In this document: piece by piece, positions 20,068-31,421 of the stretch
How positions within the stretch are numbered: position 1 is the first letter of the stretch
How the letters are laid out: each line of letters starts with the position of its first letter
Assembly: GCA_003184365.1 (NCBI GenBank)
Contig: NKYR01000208.1
Location: forward strand, 1 to 40,947
Length of the DNA: 40,947 nucleotides
Direction of reading: 5' to 3'
DNA from: Evernia prunastri
Lineage: Eukaryota > Ascomycota > Lecanoromycetes > Lecanorales > Parmeliaceae
Notes under the pieces: generated by a model
What the model was told of the DNA's origin: nothing
What the model saw: the letters and a program-made list of their open reading frames with translations, nothing else
The model's database searches: none
Program-made: the position numbers and the translations under genes

Positions 20068-21612
20068 TTAAATTGCATTTAGGTAACTCCTCGGTTGATA
20101 CTCATCCATGATCTGGTCCTCGCCAAATCCATCGTCGTTCCCTCGTGTCGCAGGACCACCCCCTTTGTAACTTGGAGCACCGTGTAGCTTCAATCTCAAA
20201 CTCAGCACCGATGCAGGCGTAACTTGCAGTCGAAGAAATCGAGCAAATAAGATCTCTTGATGCCGCGATGGACTCGAAGAACTAGAACTCGCGCAAAGTT
20301 TGAGACTCACCGCCCACATCCACGTCAACTTGGGTGGTTTTATGAATCTGCGGCAAGGGTGGTTGCGAGGCGTCACCATATTCCAAATCGCTTAAATGGT
20401 TGTTGTACTTGCTAGTGACTGTTGAGATGGTCGTCGGTACTCCGCCGCCAAACGGTCGCAAATGCACTTCATCTGGAAGCACGGTGTGGCCCTTATGAGA
20501 GCCGTGTCCTTTCATCTTATCAAGGAGCCACTTCCATCCCGGACGGAGCGTGGGAGCGCAGGCCGCTATGATACCCATCTGTACCTCGAAACTGACAGAA
20601 TAGAGTTAGCCGGAACACTTCGTATTCCAGATGCGTACTTACGTTCTCCAATACCAGTTGACGATTCCGCCATCTTTCAATGGTTAGCTTTGTAGACAGA
20701 CGGTGTACGATTGGAACATTACATGTGGTATCCGTGGGCAAAGACTGGTAGTTGAGGACTGTCCGTACAATGCAGCACGCACCCGTCCTGGAAGGAGATG
20801 AGTAATGCTTCGAGAGCCTTTCGAAGGGACACCACTCACAGAGTGCCGAGTCCCATAAGACAACACAGAGCAATCTTGGTGCTCAGCTTCATTTGAGACT
20901 TCCATAGGATCAAGATGGGGTAACCGGCGAAGGCAAAATCCGATACGGCGGATATGACTGTTATGGACATCTCAAAAACTGTGGAGCCAAATCACAAGAA
21001 GATAGACGACTCACTGGCTTGAGCTAAAATGATTCTCTCTAGCTGTCCCCTTGAAAAACAAGAGCCCTGCTTAAACGAGTCCCAGGCTGCATCAACAGGC
21101 CGGCACTGCACAATCCACAGGATGGTAATGATAGCATTTGACAATATCAAAGCGACAACCGCGATTTCGAGTGGTCTGATGAGGACCTTGGTGACAGGTA
21201 TTCGCTTTAAGAAGAGGCAAATCGAGACCTTGGTCCACATCAAGGTGGCGAATGTCTGGATCCACTCGCCGTAAGCGTACTTGTGGATCTCAATAAGGTG
21301 CCATTCTGTGAGATAGTATTGTGGTCGCCCCAAGCCGTAGTGGAGTTGCACATGGACCAATCCATAGCCTATGACATTACCGACCTAGGCGAGTTTAGTC
21401 ATTGCGGTTGCAATCCATAGGGGAGGGACCGGTTTTACGATTGCAAATAGAATCGTCCAATCATCCCAACCAATTATCTTGGTGATCCATTTTCTCACAA
21501 TGAACCGCAGAGCTACGATGCCGATGGTGAAGGTAATCAAAATGGTAGTGTAGATTCTGATGGAGGTACTCCGGTTTGCGTCTCCCTCTGCGGGAGGCCC
21601 ACCTGCTTTCAT
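20068..21612 (-). CDS. SAT4-family rhodopsin-like integral membrane protein
   Basis: Seven exons on the minus strand: 21439-21612, 21015-21384, 20840-20957, 20723-20787, 20643-20673, 20311-20591, 20068-20222. Phases agree throughout and give 397 residues. The model reproduces the family order: 'GWDDWTILFAI', 'VGNVIGYGLVHVQLHYGLG', 'WTKVSICLFLKRIP', 'CRPVDAAWD', 'SAVSDFAFAGYPI', 'TGACCIVRTVLN', 'WYWRTFEVQMGIIAACAPTLRPGW'. This is the fungal rhodopsin-like (SAT4, PF20684) seven-helix family, known in secondary-metabolite clusters and as CFEM-containing receptor-like proteins. No CFEM domain is seen here. The C-terminal tail is hydrophilic and predicted cytoplasmic. The last intron (20223-20310) is optional; without it the frame stops at 20282. 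It is divergent from the lipase gene. Confidence 0.88.
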
Positions 21613-22740
21613 TGAGACTGATCAGGAAATTATTGCAAGGTAAAATTGGCACGAACGTCACGACAGAAGGAAAAAGAGGGAGGGCGGCGCAGAAATAGAA
21701 ATAATGGACTGACCAGATCAAGGCTCCGCAAAGGCTGGCGAGACGGCTACCTGCAGGTAAACGGAAAATAAATCACATGTTAAGATACTGTTTGCACGTA
21801 ATTGGCAGTGATACTGCCATGTCACCCTTCGACATACAATATTCCCCGTGGTCTTTTTGTGGATAATACTTCAGGCAGTCACCTTCAAATAAGACAAAGA
21901 TCGACCAGAGAAAATCACGTTGCCGGTCATTGACGAGGCAATGGACGTGTCATGCAAGCACAGCATTTCGCTAGCTGTGTGAAATAGTTGGAGCGTACCT
22001 GCGCCGTAACTTTACAGATGTCGGCGGACGGACCCCGGAAGGATTCTTGGAAATGGATCGACATCAGCTCCATAAGGCTGAAAGGATTTGGTGGCCGAAA
22101 GGAGCGACAAGCGTTCCCGGTAAGACTGAGGACGAATGAGAAGCGAGCGGCTAGCGCTGACAATTGAGGGATTATTGAGAGACGGAGTATAGGTGCATAC
22201 GCCCCACCGCGCATGACGGTGTAAAAGATCAAGGCGAAGGAGATAAGGCGACGAGGGCTAAGGATCGAAAGGTTGAAAGGGCGGGTAGAAGTGTAGTTCC
22301 ACTCGGCTGAAAAGCTGAAAACTGATGCGGGGGAAGGAGGGTAGCTAGCTGGCTACCCTTCGGCTCCGTTCCATCTAAGACAGAGTATGACACGTGATGA
22401 GAGTAGTAGTGCCTAAGAGCATCCTACAAGACTGAGTATGAAATATGATAAGAGTAATGGCGGCTACAAATTTGATATTATCCTACAAGCCTTGGTGGGA
22501 GATAGGAGATTTATTTGAGTTATGTTGGTATGTGGCACACTGCTTGCATCATCTCCGAATCCTCAAATGTAACCACAAAGACCCTTACTTGCAGTACCTT
22601 TCTTTGAGCATGTTGCAACCTGGCGTCACAGCTTGCCTACCTTACTTTTACTACCTAAGGTAAGGTACCCAAGGTAAGGTGGGAAGGTTAGCGGCCGGCA
22701 GCTTCCGATCAGCTCGATTGATTAGGGCGCAAGACAAAAA

Positions 22741-22772
22741 TTGCAACTTGCAACTTGCAACTTGTAACTTGC
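22741..22772. repeat. 7-bp tandem repeat (caacttg)n
   Basis: Four consecutive caacttg units, one with a substitution, in the divergent promoter region. Confidence 0.85.
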
Positions 22773-22996
22773 TATTGCCAAATGTGTATGACAACAAACA
22801 TCACTGCTGGATTTTAGCAGAAGGCTGCATCAGCAGCCTCACCCCTTCCACTTGTCTTATCGTGAGGCAAAAAGGGTATGATGTCCGCATGCAGTCTTCG
22901 TATGTAGCTGAAGACTGTCTATTCTACAGCCTGGTTGTGATGGTTCCTCGGCACTTCTTTCTCAAGATATCAACCCGGAATACCCCGCACATCGAG

Positions 22997-23004
22997 TATA
23001 TAAA
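22997..23004 (+). promoter_or_regulatory. TATA box of lipase gene
   Basis: TATATAAA, a consensus TATA element, lies 195 bases upstream of the ATG at 23192 and is followed by a C/T-rich leader. Confidence 0.5.
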
Positions 23005-23191
23005 CCGCCTTTCTACAACCTTTTCAGCTTCGCCAGCCTTCTCAAATCAAGCACATTGATTCATCCTTCAATAAGAATTCTCCCTTTTACAGCAACTCAT
23101 TTTGAGAACCAAATCGCAAACATTTCTATATCGCTAGCTGCATTCCATCTTCAGGCAAGCCCGTTCGTCTCGAGGAGAGATACCTCGCCAT

Positions 23192-24466
23192 ATGGAGCAA
23201 CTACCAAACGGTGTGAAAGAAAGCCTCGAGTTTGAGCGATCCAATTGGACAAATGGTTCCGTCGTTGATGATCCATTTTACGATGCCCCTCAAGAAGCAT
23301 TCGATTCTCCGCCGGGAACGCTTCTGAAAATAGAGAAGGACGTGGACACTAGCAAATATTTGATCCCTCCGACCGCTTCCCTATCTCGTTTCATGTACCA
23401 ATCAGAAACCCTTAGAGGCTCAAAAGTTCCTGTGTCAGCGTACGTGCTTTGGCCTTACTCACCTCGATCCCAACCGGACGGCTATCCTGTTGTCGCTTGG
23501 GCTCATGGAACCAGTGGATTTGATGCCAACGCCGCTCCTTCTCACCACAAGAATCTTTGGCAACACTTTCTGTGCCCCTATCAGATCGCACTTCAAGGCT
23601 ACGTCGTCGTCGCTACAGACTACGCCGGATTCGGTGTTCAAAAATACCTATCAGGCCAACCTATCGTTCACGAGTATCTTGCGTCACCCAGCCAAGCCAA
23701 CGATCTAATCCATTCAGTCACAGCAGCCCAAGCAGCGTTTCCGGAACTTTCGAAGAGCTTTGTTGTGATTGGCCATTCTCAGGGAGGAGGCGCAGCATGG
23801 TCAGTCGCGCAGAGAGCAGCTTTGACAGCGATCCCTGGCTATATCGGGGCTGTCGCTGTCTCCCCCTACACAGATTTTCTTGAAGAAGAAAATGATTTTT
23901 CCAAGTTGCTTGTGCCAGCTATGATCCCTGGACTGGCTTCTGTTTTCCCCGAGTTCAGTCCTGGAGAGTTGCTTACCGCCGAGGGTGAAAAGCGGCTCCA
24001 GTTGGTACACCAAACGAGTGCTGCGATGACGAGTGCAGTCGCTATCTTGTCTGGCGTCGACGTCCTCAAGCCGAATTGGAAGGAGAACAAATACTTCCGA
24101 CAATATCAGGACTTGACCTCGAATGGAGGCAAACCAATCAAAGGCCCTCTGCTTATTACTCATGGCAAGTTGGATCCTATACTGAGTGTCGCGGTCGTCG
24201 AAAATGCCGTAAAGAGGACCGCCGATCTGTTCCCGTCCGCTCAAATTGAATATGCTTCGTTGCCTAACGTCACGCACGTATCTGCCTTGGTAGCTTCTCA
24301 GCGACTGTGGATGGACTGGATTGGAGACAGATTCGCGGGACGAGCGGTGGAGCCAACTTGCCATTCTCACGAGCTTGCCTGTGCGAGGCCGCACGGCTCC
24401 CAGCAAAGTGACCAAAACTGGTATCTCGAGTCCGCAACGAAGCCGTATCATGCACCGGGTCCATAG
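23192..24466 (+). CDS. Secretory-lipase-family alpha/beta hydrolase
   Basis: A single 424-residue exon. It resembles the fungal LIP/secretory lipase family (PF03583). 'VVAWAHGTSG' is at residues 100-109 (oxyanion region). 'VVATDYAGFG' follows near 139-148. The nucleophile elbow is 'GHSQGGGAAW' with Ser196. The acid is probably Asp328 ('THGKLDPIL') and the histidine His362 ('NVTHVSA'). The complete triad and normal length suggest an active esterase or lipase. Unlike Candida LIP enzymes, no N-terminal signal peptide is visible: the start 'MEQLPNGVKESLEFERS' is hydrophilic. It may therefore be intracellular, or an upstream signal exon may be missed. A consensus TATA lies 195 bases upstream. No intron is needed. 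Confidence 0.9.
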   Translation: MEQLPNGVKESLEFERSNWTNGSVVDDPFYDAPQEAFDSPPGTLLKIEKDVDTSKYLIPPTASLSRFMYQSETLRGSKVPVSAYVLWPYSPRSQPDGYPVVAWAHGTSGFDANAAPSHHKNLWQHFLCPYQIALQGYVVVATDYAGFGVQKYLSGQPIVHEYLASPSQANDLIHSVTAAQAAFPELSKSFVVIGHSQGGGAAWSVAQRAALTAIPGYIGAVAVSPYTDFLEEENDFSKLLVPAMIPGLASVFPEFSPGELLTAEGEKRLQLVHQTSAAMTSAVAILSGVDVLKPNWKENKYFRQYQDLTSNGGKPIKGPLLITHGKLDPILSVAVVENAVKRTADLFPSAQIEYASLPNVTHVSALVASQRLWMDWIGDRFAGRAVEPTCHSHELACARPHGSQQSDQNWYLESATKPYHAPGP

Positions 24467-24860
24467 GCCTGAAAGGCTTTCGATGTTGTGGTAGATTCTA
24501 CCTACAGTGATCACGGGTAACGACTTCGGCCGGTTTGGCATAATAAGGTCCGTGCAGTTTTGGTGTTTCAATCTGTCGAAGAGATTATCTTGAGACATGC
24601 TATATAGACTTCTACAAATTCTGGCATGTATCCCGAATTAGGTGACTCTGTCATCGAAACGTACCGAAATGATTTATTGCTACGCCGTAATGAGACTGGA
24701 GAATAGGCTGCTTGAGCTACTGCGGCGGATAAAGAGTGTTAGGTCTTAGCTTCTGAGAAATTCAAGTCGCATCTATAGACAGTTTTCCAGATCCCATGTC
24801 GCGGCTCCTAGTTGCTCTAAGACACGGAGATGCGAGATAATTAGAGCAAGTGTAACAAAA
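24467..24860. other. Convergent intergenic region
   Basis: Between the lipase stop and the last in-frame stop of the minus-strand Zn2Cys6 gene continuation. No gene-like feature is seen. Confidence 0.5.
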
Positions 24861-25523
24861 TTAGACCAGCAATTTTCGATTCTTGGCTTCTTGTCTGTCT
24901 TCGTTTCCACGATTAGGTTTGCAAAAATTGCATCCCAAAGTGCTCGAAACCTTTGCTATATCAGGATCGTTCCTCAAATCCTCAAAATTGAGCCATCCAG
25001 ATGCAGTATTGTGGCATTCAATACATGTAGATAGCCACCTGAAACCATGGGCAGTAGCACTAGTGTTTTCAGAGCTGCGCGGTGTTCTTTCCTTTCTCCC
25101 CTTCCAGAACTTCGGCCTTCTTGTGATAGCACTGATGTTTCCCGAGCTCCGCGGTGTTCTCTTCTTCCTCTTATTCTTAAGCTTTGGCTTTTTGGCCGAA
25201 ACGCAGCTCTCGACCTCTGAGGGATGAACTGCTGATAGGGCGACGTTTTCCGCGTTGCCAACACCGCTAAATCCTACCTCATCACCAAGACTTGGATCTT
25301 CAAAGGCACTCATCGGAAACATCAATTCCGGTAATTCGTACGTCGCAGTACTTGGAGTATGTTGTAGGCCGAACCCGCGGGAGCTGAACATATAAGGTGC
25401 ATTCAGAGGCCAAGGCAGCGTACAATTGGGTGTGGATGTACTATGCAGATCCGTCATAGATGATGGGGCGACTACTTCACCCATATCATCCACTCCGTCG
25501 TTGAGAGGATCCAGAAAATCACA
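24861..25523 (-). pseudogene. In-frame continuation of Zn2Cys6 gene after TAA
   Basis: Immediately past TAA (25524-25526, minus) the same frame stays open for 220 codons, beginning 'CDFLDPLNDGVDDMGEVV', with no ATG needed. It holds two repeated basic patches ('KKRTPRSSGNISA' and 'KERTPRSSENTSA') and a CxxC...CxxC arrangement ('CIECHN' ... 'CNFC') near its end. Open length, continuity and Cys pairs suggest it was the C-terminus of the same protein. CAA to TAA would explain the break. A weak-donor intron skipping the stop (GTTTTG...GGAG) is possible in phase but unconvincing. Confidence 0.6.
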
Positions 25524-27206
25524 TTAATCTCTCAGAAAAGACGCCGAGTCGGTAATTGCTGGAATTTGACTTTCAAAACCCACCGGGTCGCCCACATGAT
25601 CCTGGTTGTCATCGATGGGAAAATTAAGGCCAAGAAGCAGGCAAGGCCGACATAAGCCATCGCTGTCAAGTACGCTTTCACAAGAAACACATCGATCAAC
25701 AAATGAGTTAGCGTTGGCCCCGGGGACTTTGAGGACTGGTGCTTTGTCCGTAAAAGTGATTTGTTCACATCGATACAAGGTGGAAGTCGAATCATTACCA
25801 AAGAAAGGTTGCGATTGCTCGCCACTAGAACCTGTTGACCCAAAGTCTGGCTGGCTTAGTCCTTTGCTGCCAACAGTTGTACTTATGGAATCCACTTCGG
25901 GGTTAGCAAGCTCAACCGCATTCCAACTGAACACCGCTTTCCCCTCCCAAAGACAGTGAGCATTTTCGAGTATCTGGCCATTAGGTCCCTGACCTGGGAT
26001 GACATGAGCTCGTTCTGCGACGAGGATCATGTGGTGGGCAAGGATGCGAACTAGTTCCCTCTGAGCTTCTCCGAAAGCGCTCGTCGTCATGCGGGACGAC
26101 CCTGAATACTGGTGTGCCATTAGCTGCATTGACAGTCGAAGCAAAGGAATCGATTTACCTGGTCTGAATGTGGCACCGAATCTGAGTACCCTACAGCAAT
26201 GATCGTCCCAAAAAGCACCAAGAAGAGCGCTTTTAGAACGTCTACAGAAACCTTCGCCAACACCGTGCTTTTTAGAGCATATTCTATACCCTGCAACACC
26301 TGAATTCCAGCAAACGATCGAATACTCCAGAGGTCAGAGGAATCATAATGTGAGTGAGTGGTATTCAATTCCCAATTGTAGAGGATTGACGAGGTCTCAA
26401 CCAGGACTCGAAGTGCTATGCTGAGAGTGCTGTCCACCAGAGATGAGAGCAGAAGTTCCGCCTTTCGGGACGAAAAAATCCAGACGCGGCTGTTTACTCC
26501 GGCCTGAACATGCTCCTCTAAGATCCAGTCTGCACAATTTGCGGTGATGCTTTCAAGATTCCAGTCGACTTCAGCGTTGAAGTTATGCCCCATGTTCCCA
26601 ATCAGTATAGTATCATTGATTTCCAGGATCCTATTGTACTGCTCATAGCTGCACGGGAAATCTGGGTTGTCAGCGTTGTTTAATTGTACCAGAGGGGACT
26701 ATAATACCTAGCGAATAGATATCATAATCCTTAACGCGACAGGGAACGCAATCCATCCACTTGTGCTTGGGTTCCCGGCCATGGCAGGAGACGCTTTGAT
26801 GGAGGCATGAACCGCAAGGCCGAGTGCCAGAGCACTATGAACTTATCGTTAGTGAAGCCTAAGTCAGAAAAGGGGCGCTGACCGTTATCTTCAATGTTCT
26901 GCATCTTAAGCACGCCCCTTTCTTCCGAACCACTGCGACCTTCTCGCGAGCCGTGATATCAAATTTTGCACGTTTGCGCTTAGGCGTCGCAGATTCTTCA
27001 AGAAGAGGAAATCTTGAATATGCAGGAACATGTTGTGGAACATGAGGTGTCTCTTGGCTCGCTTGACCTTCGTATTGGGTGAGGGCGGTGGATGGATCGT
27101 TATTGGCTTGAAGCTCATCTTGTTGGAGGACCTTCTCATAGTCGATGTCAGACTCTCCGAGGAGGCGTAACGCTTCAGGGGAAAAGAGATCGTTGCTATC
27201 GTCCAT
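25524..27206 (-). CDS. Zn2Cys6 transcription factor
   Basis: Four exons (26883-27206, 26708-26834, 26159-26661, 25524-26108) join in phase to 512 residues. The ATG at 27206 is used because the longer frame to 27338 opens with TTG. A basic stretch (KRKRAKF, residues 76-82) precedes the zinc cluster, whose cysteines 99, 102, 109, 115, 118 and 125 fit C-x2-C-x6-C-x5-C-x2-C-x6-C. An intron falls just before Cys109, and splicing is what completes the cluster. A second Cys-containing stretch follows (near residues 135-165, '...WMDCVPCRV...DFPCSYEQ'). The middle region is a plain factor-like helical part. Late in the protein lies 'RCVSCESVLDSDGLCRPC'. Such factors bind CGG-type DNA sites in the nucleus; the target is unknown. 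The frame ends at TAA but stays open beyond it. Confidence 0.85.
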
Positions 27207-28395
27207 ACTCAAGGCAGGTAGAGAAGACAAGAGGTGATGGCTCTGTATTCGCCATCCAAAGTCGCGGTGGGACCAGTGCTCTTTATACTGCGCCTGGCTG
27301 GATTGAAACGAGGCTGAAAGCACCCCACCATGACCCAAATGGAATCAAGCGCAGACTCGATACACCGAATTATTTCTTCGAGACTAGTCTCTCGGTGAGA
27401 ACTCGGTGAAGCTTTGTTCGTCAGCCTGATGCCTTTCACCGAAGAGATCGGGGTACTAAAATTTCTCAAGGACGCATGATATCTCGTTCTGGCTATGCAA
27501 CAGCTTCATGACTACTACTTCAAATCTGCCACCCGACAATCGCAAAAACTTACAACCGGTGAACATGCTTAATAGACGGCTCGATGTCGATGAACAATTC
27601 TAAGATTCGCGTTATGCTAGATGACCGGTATCATAGTCCGCGAAGATCCCAATATGCCCATATTTGGTAGAAGGGCCACGCAGCAACACCGAGGGAGCGT
27701 AGTAAAGAATATCACGCAGCCCCAGAATGAAAGGTTCGTAGACAGTCATGCTTTGGCAAGCGAAAATCAATTGGAATAATACTGGACGCTGTCAGGCAGG
27801 AATGTGCCAATTGTCGAGTTGCGATCTTACGAGCGAAGTTCCAGTGCACAAGACAGAGCAGATCAGGCGTTCTTCTGGTAATAGCAGGCTAAGTAGCTGG
27901 CCATCGCGCCCTGGTATCTACAGTCTATAAATCGTCAAGTGGCTTTCATAGATAAGTAATGATTCTTTATACATCTGTCTCAATGATTCGATAATGTCTT
28001 GAAAGTGAAGATAGTTTCTTGACATTAAACACTCCAAGTTTAAGATAAAGGTGCTTGAGACATTCAGTATGTCAAATAACTCAATTGAATGGTTGCAGCC
28101 GTGATCTTAGTTGGTGTATGCGTCTTTTGAAAGTATAGGGTTTATGTTGTAGCAGGCGCTGTTCATCGTCATGTTTCTTATTGAAAAGGTAACGACTATG
28201 ATAATTTTGATCTATCTTTCCGTATCTATTTGTGCTCTCCTTCTGATCGATAATGACAGTGTTCGGCATGTCAAAATATCAGGTACATGAAGAGTGGTGT
28301 GTAGGTTGCTTGAATTATTCTGTCTCAGAACTCTCCTGGGGCATGTCTTTAACCACATAGAAATCTGGTGTTATAGCCGACATGCGCAAAAGTCA
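27207..28395. other. Intergenic stretch
   Basis: About 1.2 kb from the Zn2Cys6 start to the transposon. Short frames on both strands show no recognisable domain. The stretch becomes AT-richer after 27930. Confidence 0.5.
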
Positions 28396-28397
28396 TA

Positions 28398-28472
28398 ATC
28401 GTGCCACACACTTAGCTCCGGGATCGCTAAGTGCTACTCGGCCATGGAACCAAATCAGCCATAGAACCAAAT
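28398..28472. repeat. Left terminal inverted repeat
   Basis: 75 bases, exactly complementary to 30222-30296. The match continues a few bases outward only through the TA duplication. Confidence 0.93.
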
Positions 28473-28479
28473 GGGCCTA

Positions 28480-30167
28480 CTAATCTACATATATATACAC
28501 ATTATTCATGAACTCCTTAATGACTTCCTTCCAAATGCGTATCTCCCACTTTCTAGGTGACTGCCACGTCTTCAGGTGATTCTTCGTCTGCTTGAAGACT
28601 TTTTTGCAGGCTGTATCGTACTTTTTTTGCCAGGCCAGCTCCCGTTCCTTCCTCCTTGTCTCTTCCTCTTGCAATCGTTCTTGATTCATTCGACGTGCAT
28701 CTTTGGAATAAAGAACTCCTCCTTTATGTAAGACCTTATTGGCCTGGATTTTGCGGGCTTTTCGAGCATTCTCGGCCATAACAGTGGCCTCCAGTCGTTG
28801 TTCCATGAGAAGACCGCATCGTGCTATCGCAACACTTCCCTTTGTAAACCTCTGAACAGACTCCCGTAGCTCCTCTGGAATATCCGAATGCATAAACAGC
28901 TCGAAACCACTCTTAGTTAGTTGTCGAATGGTTTTGGGAGTCTCGGCAAGCGGTACAAATGCGGGGGCTTCGGGAGTAGTCTGTCGAGGGGGGGGTAGAG
29001 TATTGCGTACTACTTCCAGTACAATCTCGGGATTGTAGGGTAATAGGCCTGTTTTCTTCCATGCTGAAAGTATTGTGGAGGATTTGAAGGCCTTGCGTCG
29101 AAACGAGGTAAATGCGGCCAAAAATTCCACCTTGGAGAACGATTCATCCCCAGTGCAAATTGCCTCGTTGACGGCTTCGGAATGATAATGCTTCAGAGGC
29201 TGAAAAACACACACATCAAGTGGTTGCAATAGATGTGTGGTATGCGATGGAAATGTGAATGGAATAATGTGGTATTCCTCGCAGTACTTCAGGAATTCTC
29301 GTGTGTTATGAGATTCGTAGCCATTCATGATCAATAATCTTCACTTTCCCTGCTGTCCACGGCGAGAAAAGCGCTTAAAATGCTTGATCCACTGCAGTGA
29401 TATTCAGTCATTATTGAAGCCTGTCTCCGATGTTGTTATAGCGACGTTGGAATCCAAATCGTTGACGAATCAGGGTGCGAGAATGTTGGTTTCAGTGACT
29501 ATCAAGAATGGTGGAATTTCGTCTCCAACATTATTGATGCATTCAATGGCCGATAATAGCTTTCTATTATTTGGAAATTTGCTATAAACAACACGTGTAG
29601 GATTCACAGCAATGATTCAGTCACTTCGAGTCATATCAATGCGATATCCCGTCTATCAAAGTTTCAAATATCGTGGGATTGTATGTCATGCTCTTTCACC
29701 TGGTCTCGAAAGCGTGTAAAATGCTCTGCAATAAGGTCTAGATCATGCGCGTTTCTCCGCTCTGCAGCCAGGAGTTTTCTTTTGACTTTGAAGAGATCTG
29801 ACTGACGGTCTAGTCATCGTTTAGCTCACATAGGTTCGACAGAAGGAGGTGGATTCGCGGGGTCACAATCTTGACGTAGTAGTCGATCGATCTCGTTTTT
29901 GATGCTGTTTAGACGAGCCGGAGTGTCTGCATTGCTGAGTTTATGATAGTATAGCCTCAGAGCTGCCTTTTGATCGGCTGTGAGTCGTCTATCGTGAAGT
30001 CCTCGTACTGCTGTCTTTGATAGGTTACCCTTGAGACGAGATTTGAGCCGTTTCAATGGCACGTCAAATTGTCGGGCAATTGCGCTACGATTGGGGTTTT
30101 CGCTGGCGTGGTAGGCTTCTATGGCATCTTTGATACGTGCCTCGACCGCGTGATATGACATATCCAT
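28480..30167 (-). pseudogene. Pogo/Fot-type transposase, disrupted
   Basis: Read on the minus strand. 29826-30167 encodes a psq/CENP-B-type helix-turn-helix N-terminus ('AIARQFDVPLKRLKSRLKG'). Then come stretches through stops: 'LIAEHFTRFRDQVKEHDI', a broken 'NFDETG' catalytic motif, and 'AVNPTRVVYSK'. 28480-29334 gives the DDE_1 C-terminal part ('IPFTFPSHTTHLLQPLDVCVFQPLKHYH') and a charged tail. Four stops sit where Trp (TGG) is expected and read TGA, as C-to-T change on the other strand would give. A one-base loss shifts the frame near 29660. No active transposase can be made. Confidence 0.88.
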
Positions 30168-30221
30168 TGTGGAGTGGTTGTATGGTGTGGATGTAGGATG
30201 GTAGGATCACGAGAACGCGTA

Positions 30222-30296
30222 ATTTGGTTCTATGGCTGATTTGGTTCCATGGCCGAGTAGCACTTAGCGATCCCGGAGCTAAGTGTGTGGCACGAT
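30222..30296. repeat. Right terminal inverted repeat
   Basis: Exact inverted copy of 28398-28472, followed by TA. Confidence 0.93.
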
Positions 30297-30298
30297 TA

Positions 30299-30604
30299 TA
30301 TAAGAGATCATCAGTTTTTGAGCGCGGCCGCAGGCCGCTCCGACCTTTCTTGTCCAGTTCCCCTTCCTGCGACATCGAGGATAACGACAATGTTTCGGAG
30401 ACGACGAACTAAAATACGGATGTTTCTTCTCCTTGCGAACAATTACGTCGCGAGATGGCCACGTTACAAAATACTTGTTCATGTCAGAGAAGGAAGGAAT
30501 CATTGATAACGACATGAATATCTCGGCTAGGATTTCCTCAAGGGTTTATAAAGAGTGTAGAAGTCAGCGCCATACCTCGAACCACCTCCGTGTCGATCGA
30601 GAGG
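30299..30604. other. Short intergenic stretch
   Basis: No gene-like feature. It leads to a possible small ORF at 30605. Confidence 0.4.
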
Positions 30605-30883
30605 ATGTCGCCGTCATGCACCCCGGATCACGCTCCCATTGACAGATCCTCAGCAACCAACGTTGGTCACCGCGAAAAGAAGAGGAAGCTAGGTTCGGAC
30701 GTGATTGCCGCTCCCACCCCTCAAGCGGAGGTCCATACCACACCATCTTCAGAACCAAAGGGAAACTCTACGTTTATGCAGCCTCACGTGTCAGATAAAG
30801 GAGCGGCGGAGGTCTCTACTATACCGCCTGGTCTCGTCAGCAAGCTCAGCCTCATCGGCGGCATAGAAGTTCTAAGGGAGTAA
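30605..30883 (+). CDS. Possible small protein, unknown
   Basis: A 92-codon ATG frame. The product is hydrophilic with a basic patch ('REKKRKLGSD') that could be a nuclear signal, followed by a Pro/Thr/Ser-rich middle. No domain is recognised and no intron is evident. It could be a real small gene, an N-terminal fragment displaced by the neighbouring transposon, or a chance frame. Confidence 0.25.
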   Translation: MSPSCTPDHAPIDRSSATNVGHREKKRKLGSDVIAAPTPQAEVHTTPSSEPKGNSTFMQPHVSDKGAAEVSTIPPGLVSKLSLIGGIEVLRE

Positions 30884-31421
30884 ACATGGGAAGCCTTCTG
30901 CAGTCTTTGAGTACTGCTCGCTTAAGTTGAGAAGCTGATGGATATGCTGGGTGAGGGATGTTTATAGTAGACCGTGTATTTAAAGAATGAAAAAGTGGGC
31001 TGGCGAACGGCGACGCTGGAGCTTTTGGGAATCAAACAGTCATTGAGGCTCCGTACAGTCTCTCGTTGGGTAACATTCGCGATCAGAATTGGAATGATGC
31101 CATATGAGAACACATAATCAGGAAGCATCGATAGATGGTTGTTGCGAAACGAATCAGAGTACTCGTACATGAATTTTATGACCAGTGGGAATAAGTGAGA
31201 TAGCTGCAAGGCAAAAATATGTCAATAGTCGCCATTGCACGACGATTTCCAAGTCCTTTTTGATGCCTTTACGGGTGTGGTTTGGCTTTTGATCTTGTCA
31301 ATCATGGAATTGACAGCGTCTCTCACAAGATCTTTTGATCATCCGCGAGAGGCGATTGCGCCTTAGCATCCCTATGAACCTCCATAGAGCACGTATTTGT
31401 TACTCTGATGTTTATGGGCAG
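30884..31421. other. Intergenic stretch
   Basis: Contains a minus-strand frame (30922-31209) that opens with TTG and shows no family feature. Nothing else is seen. Confidence 0.4.

Larger units (their letters stand above)
21613..23191. other. Divergent promoter region
   Basis: 1.6 kb between the minus-strand SAT4-type gene and the plus-strand lipase. Holds short tandem words at 22741-22772, a palindromic run of taaggtaaggtaccc-type words near 22655-22685 and a TATA box near 22997. ORFs such as 21927-22232 minus have no family features. Confidence 0.5.
28398..30296 (-). mobile_element. Pogo/Fot-type DNA transposon, complete but inactivated
   Basis: A 1899-bp element. Its ends are 75-base perfect inverted repeats (28398-28472 and 30222-30296), starting ATCGTGCCACACACTTAGC. 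A TA duplication flanks it at 28396-28397 and 30297-30298, the hallmark of Tc1/mariner-Pogo integration. The transposase lies on the minus strand and is broken. Identical ends suggest recent arrival, while the coding part carries several stops and at least one frameshift. Confidence 0.92.

Noticed and set aside
20958..21014. A 36-base second intron in the SAT4-type gene (acceptor at 20979)
   Set aside because: Too short for a fungal intron; the acceptor at 20958 gives 57 bases and the better family match 'AQAIISAVSDF'.
23801..24598. 265-codon ORF on the minus strand across the lipase gene
   Set aside because: Antisense shadow of a gene with a complete catalytic triad; no domain in the antisense product.
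26109..26158. A 35-base intron in the Zn2Cys6 gene (acceptor after TGCAG)
   Set aside because: Too short, and a later in-phase acceptor preceded by a CTAAT branch-like word gives 50 bases.
27207..27338. N-terminal extension of the Zn2Cys6 protein to 27338
   Set aside because: The frame begins with TTG; the first ATG is at 27206 and is followed by a typical acidic N-terminus.
30922..31209. 95-codon minus-strand ORF as a gene
   Set aside because: Opens with TTG, no family features and no in-phase exon nearby.
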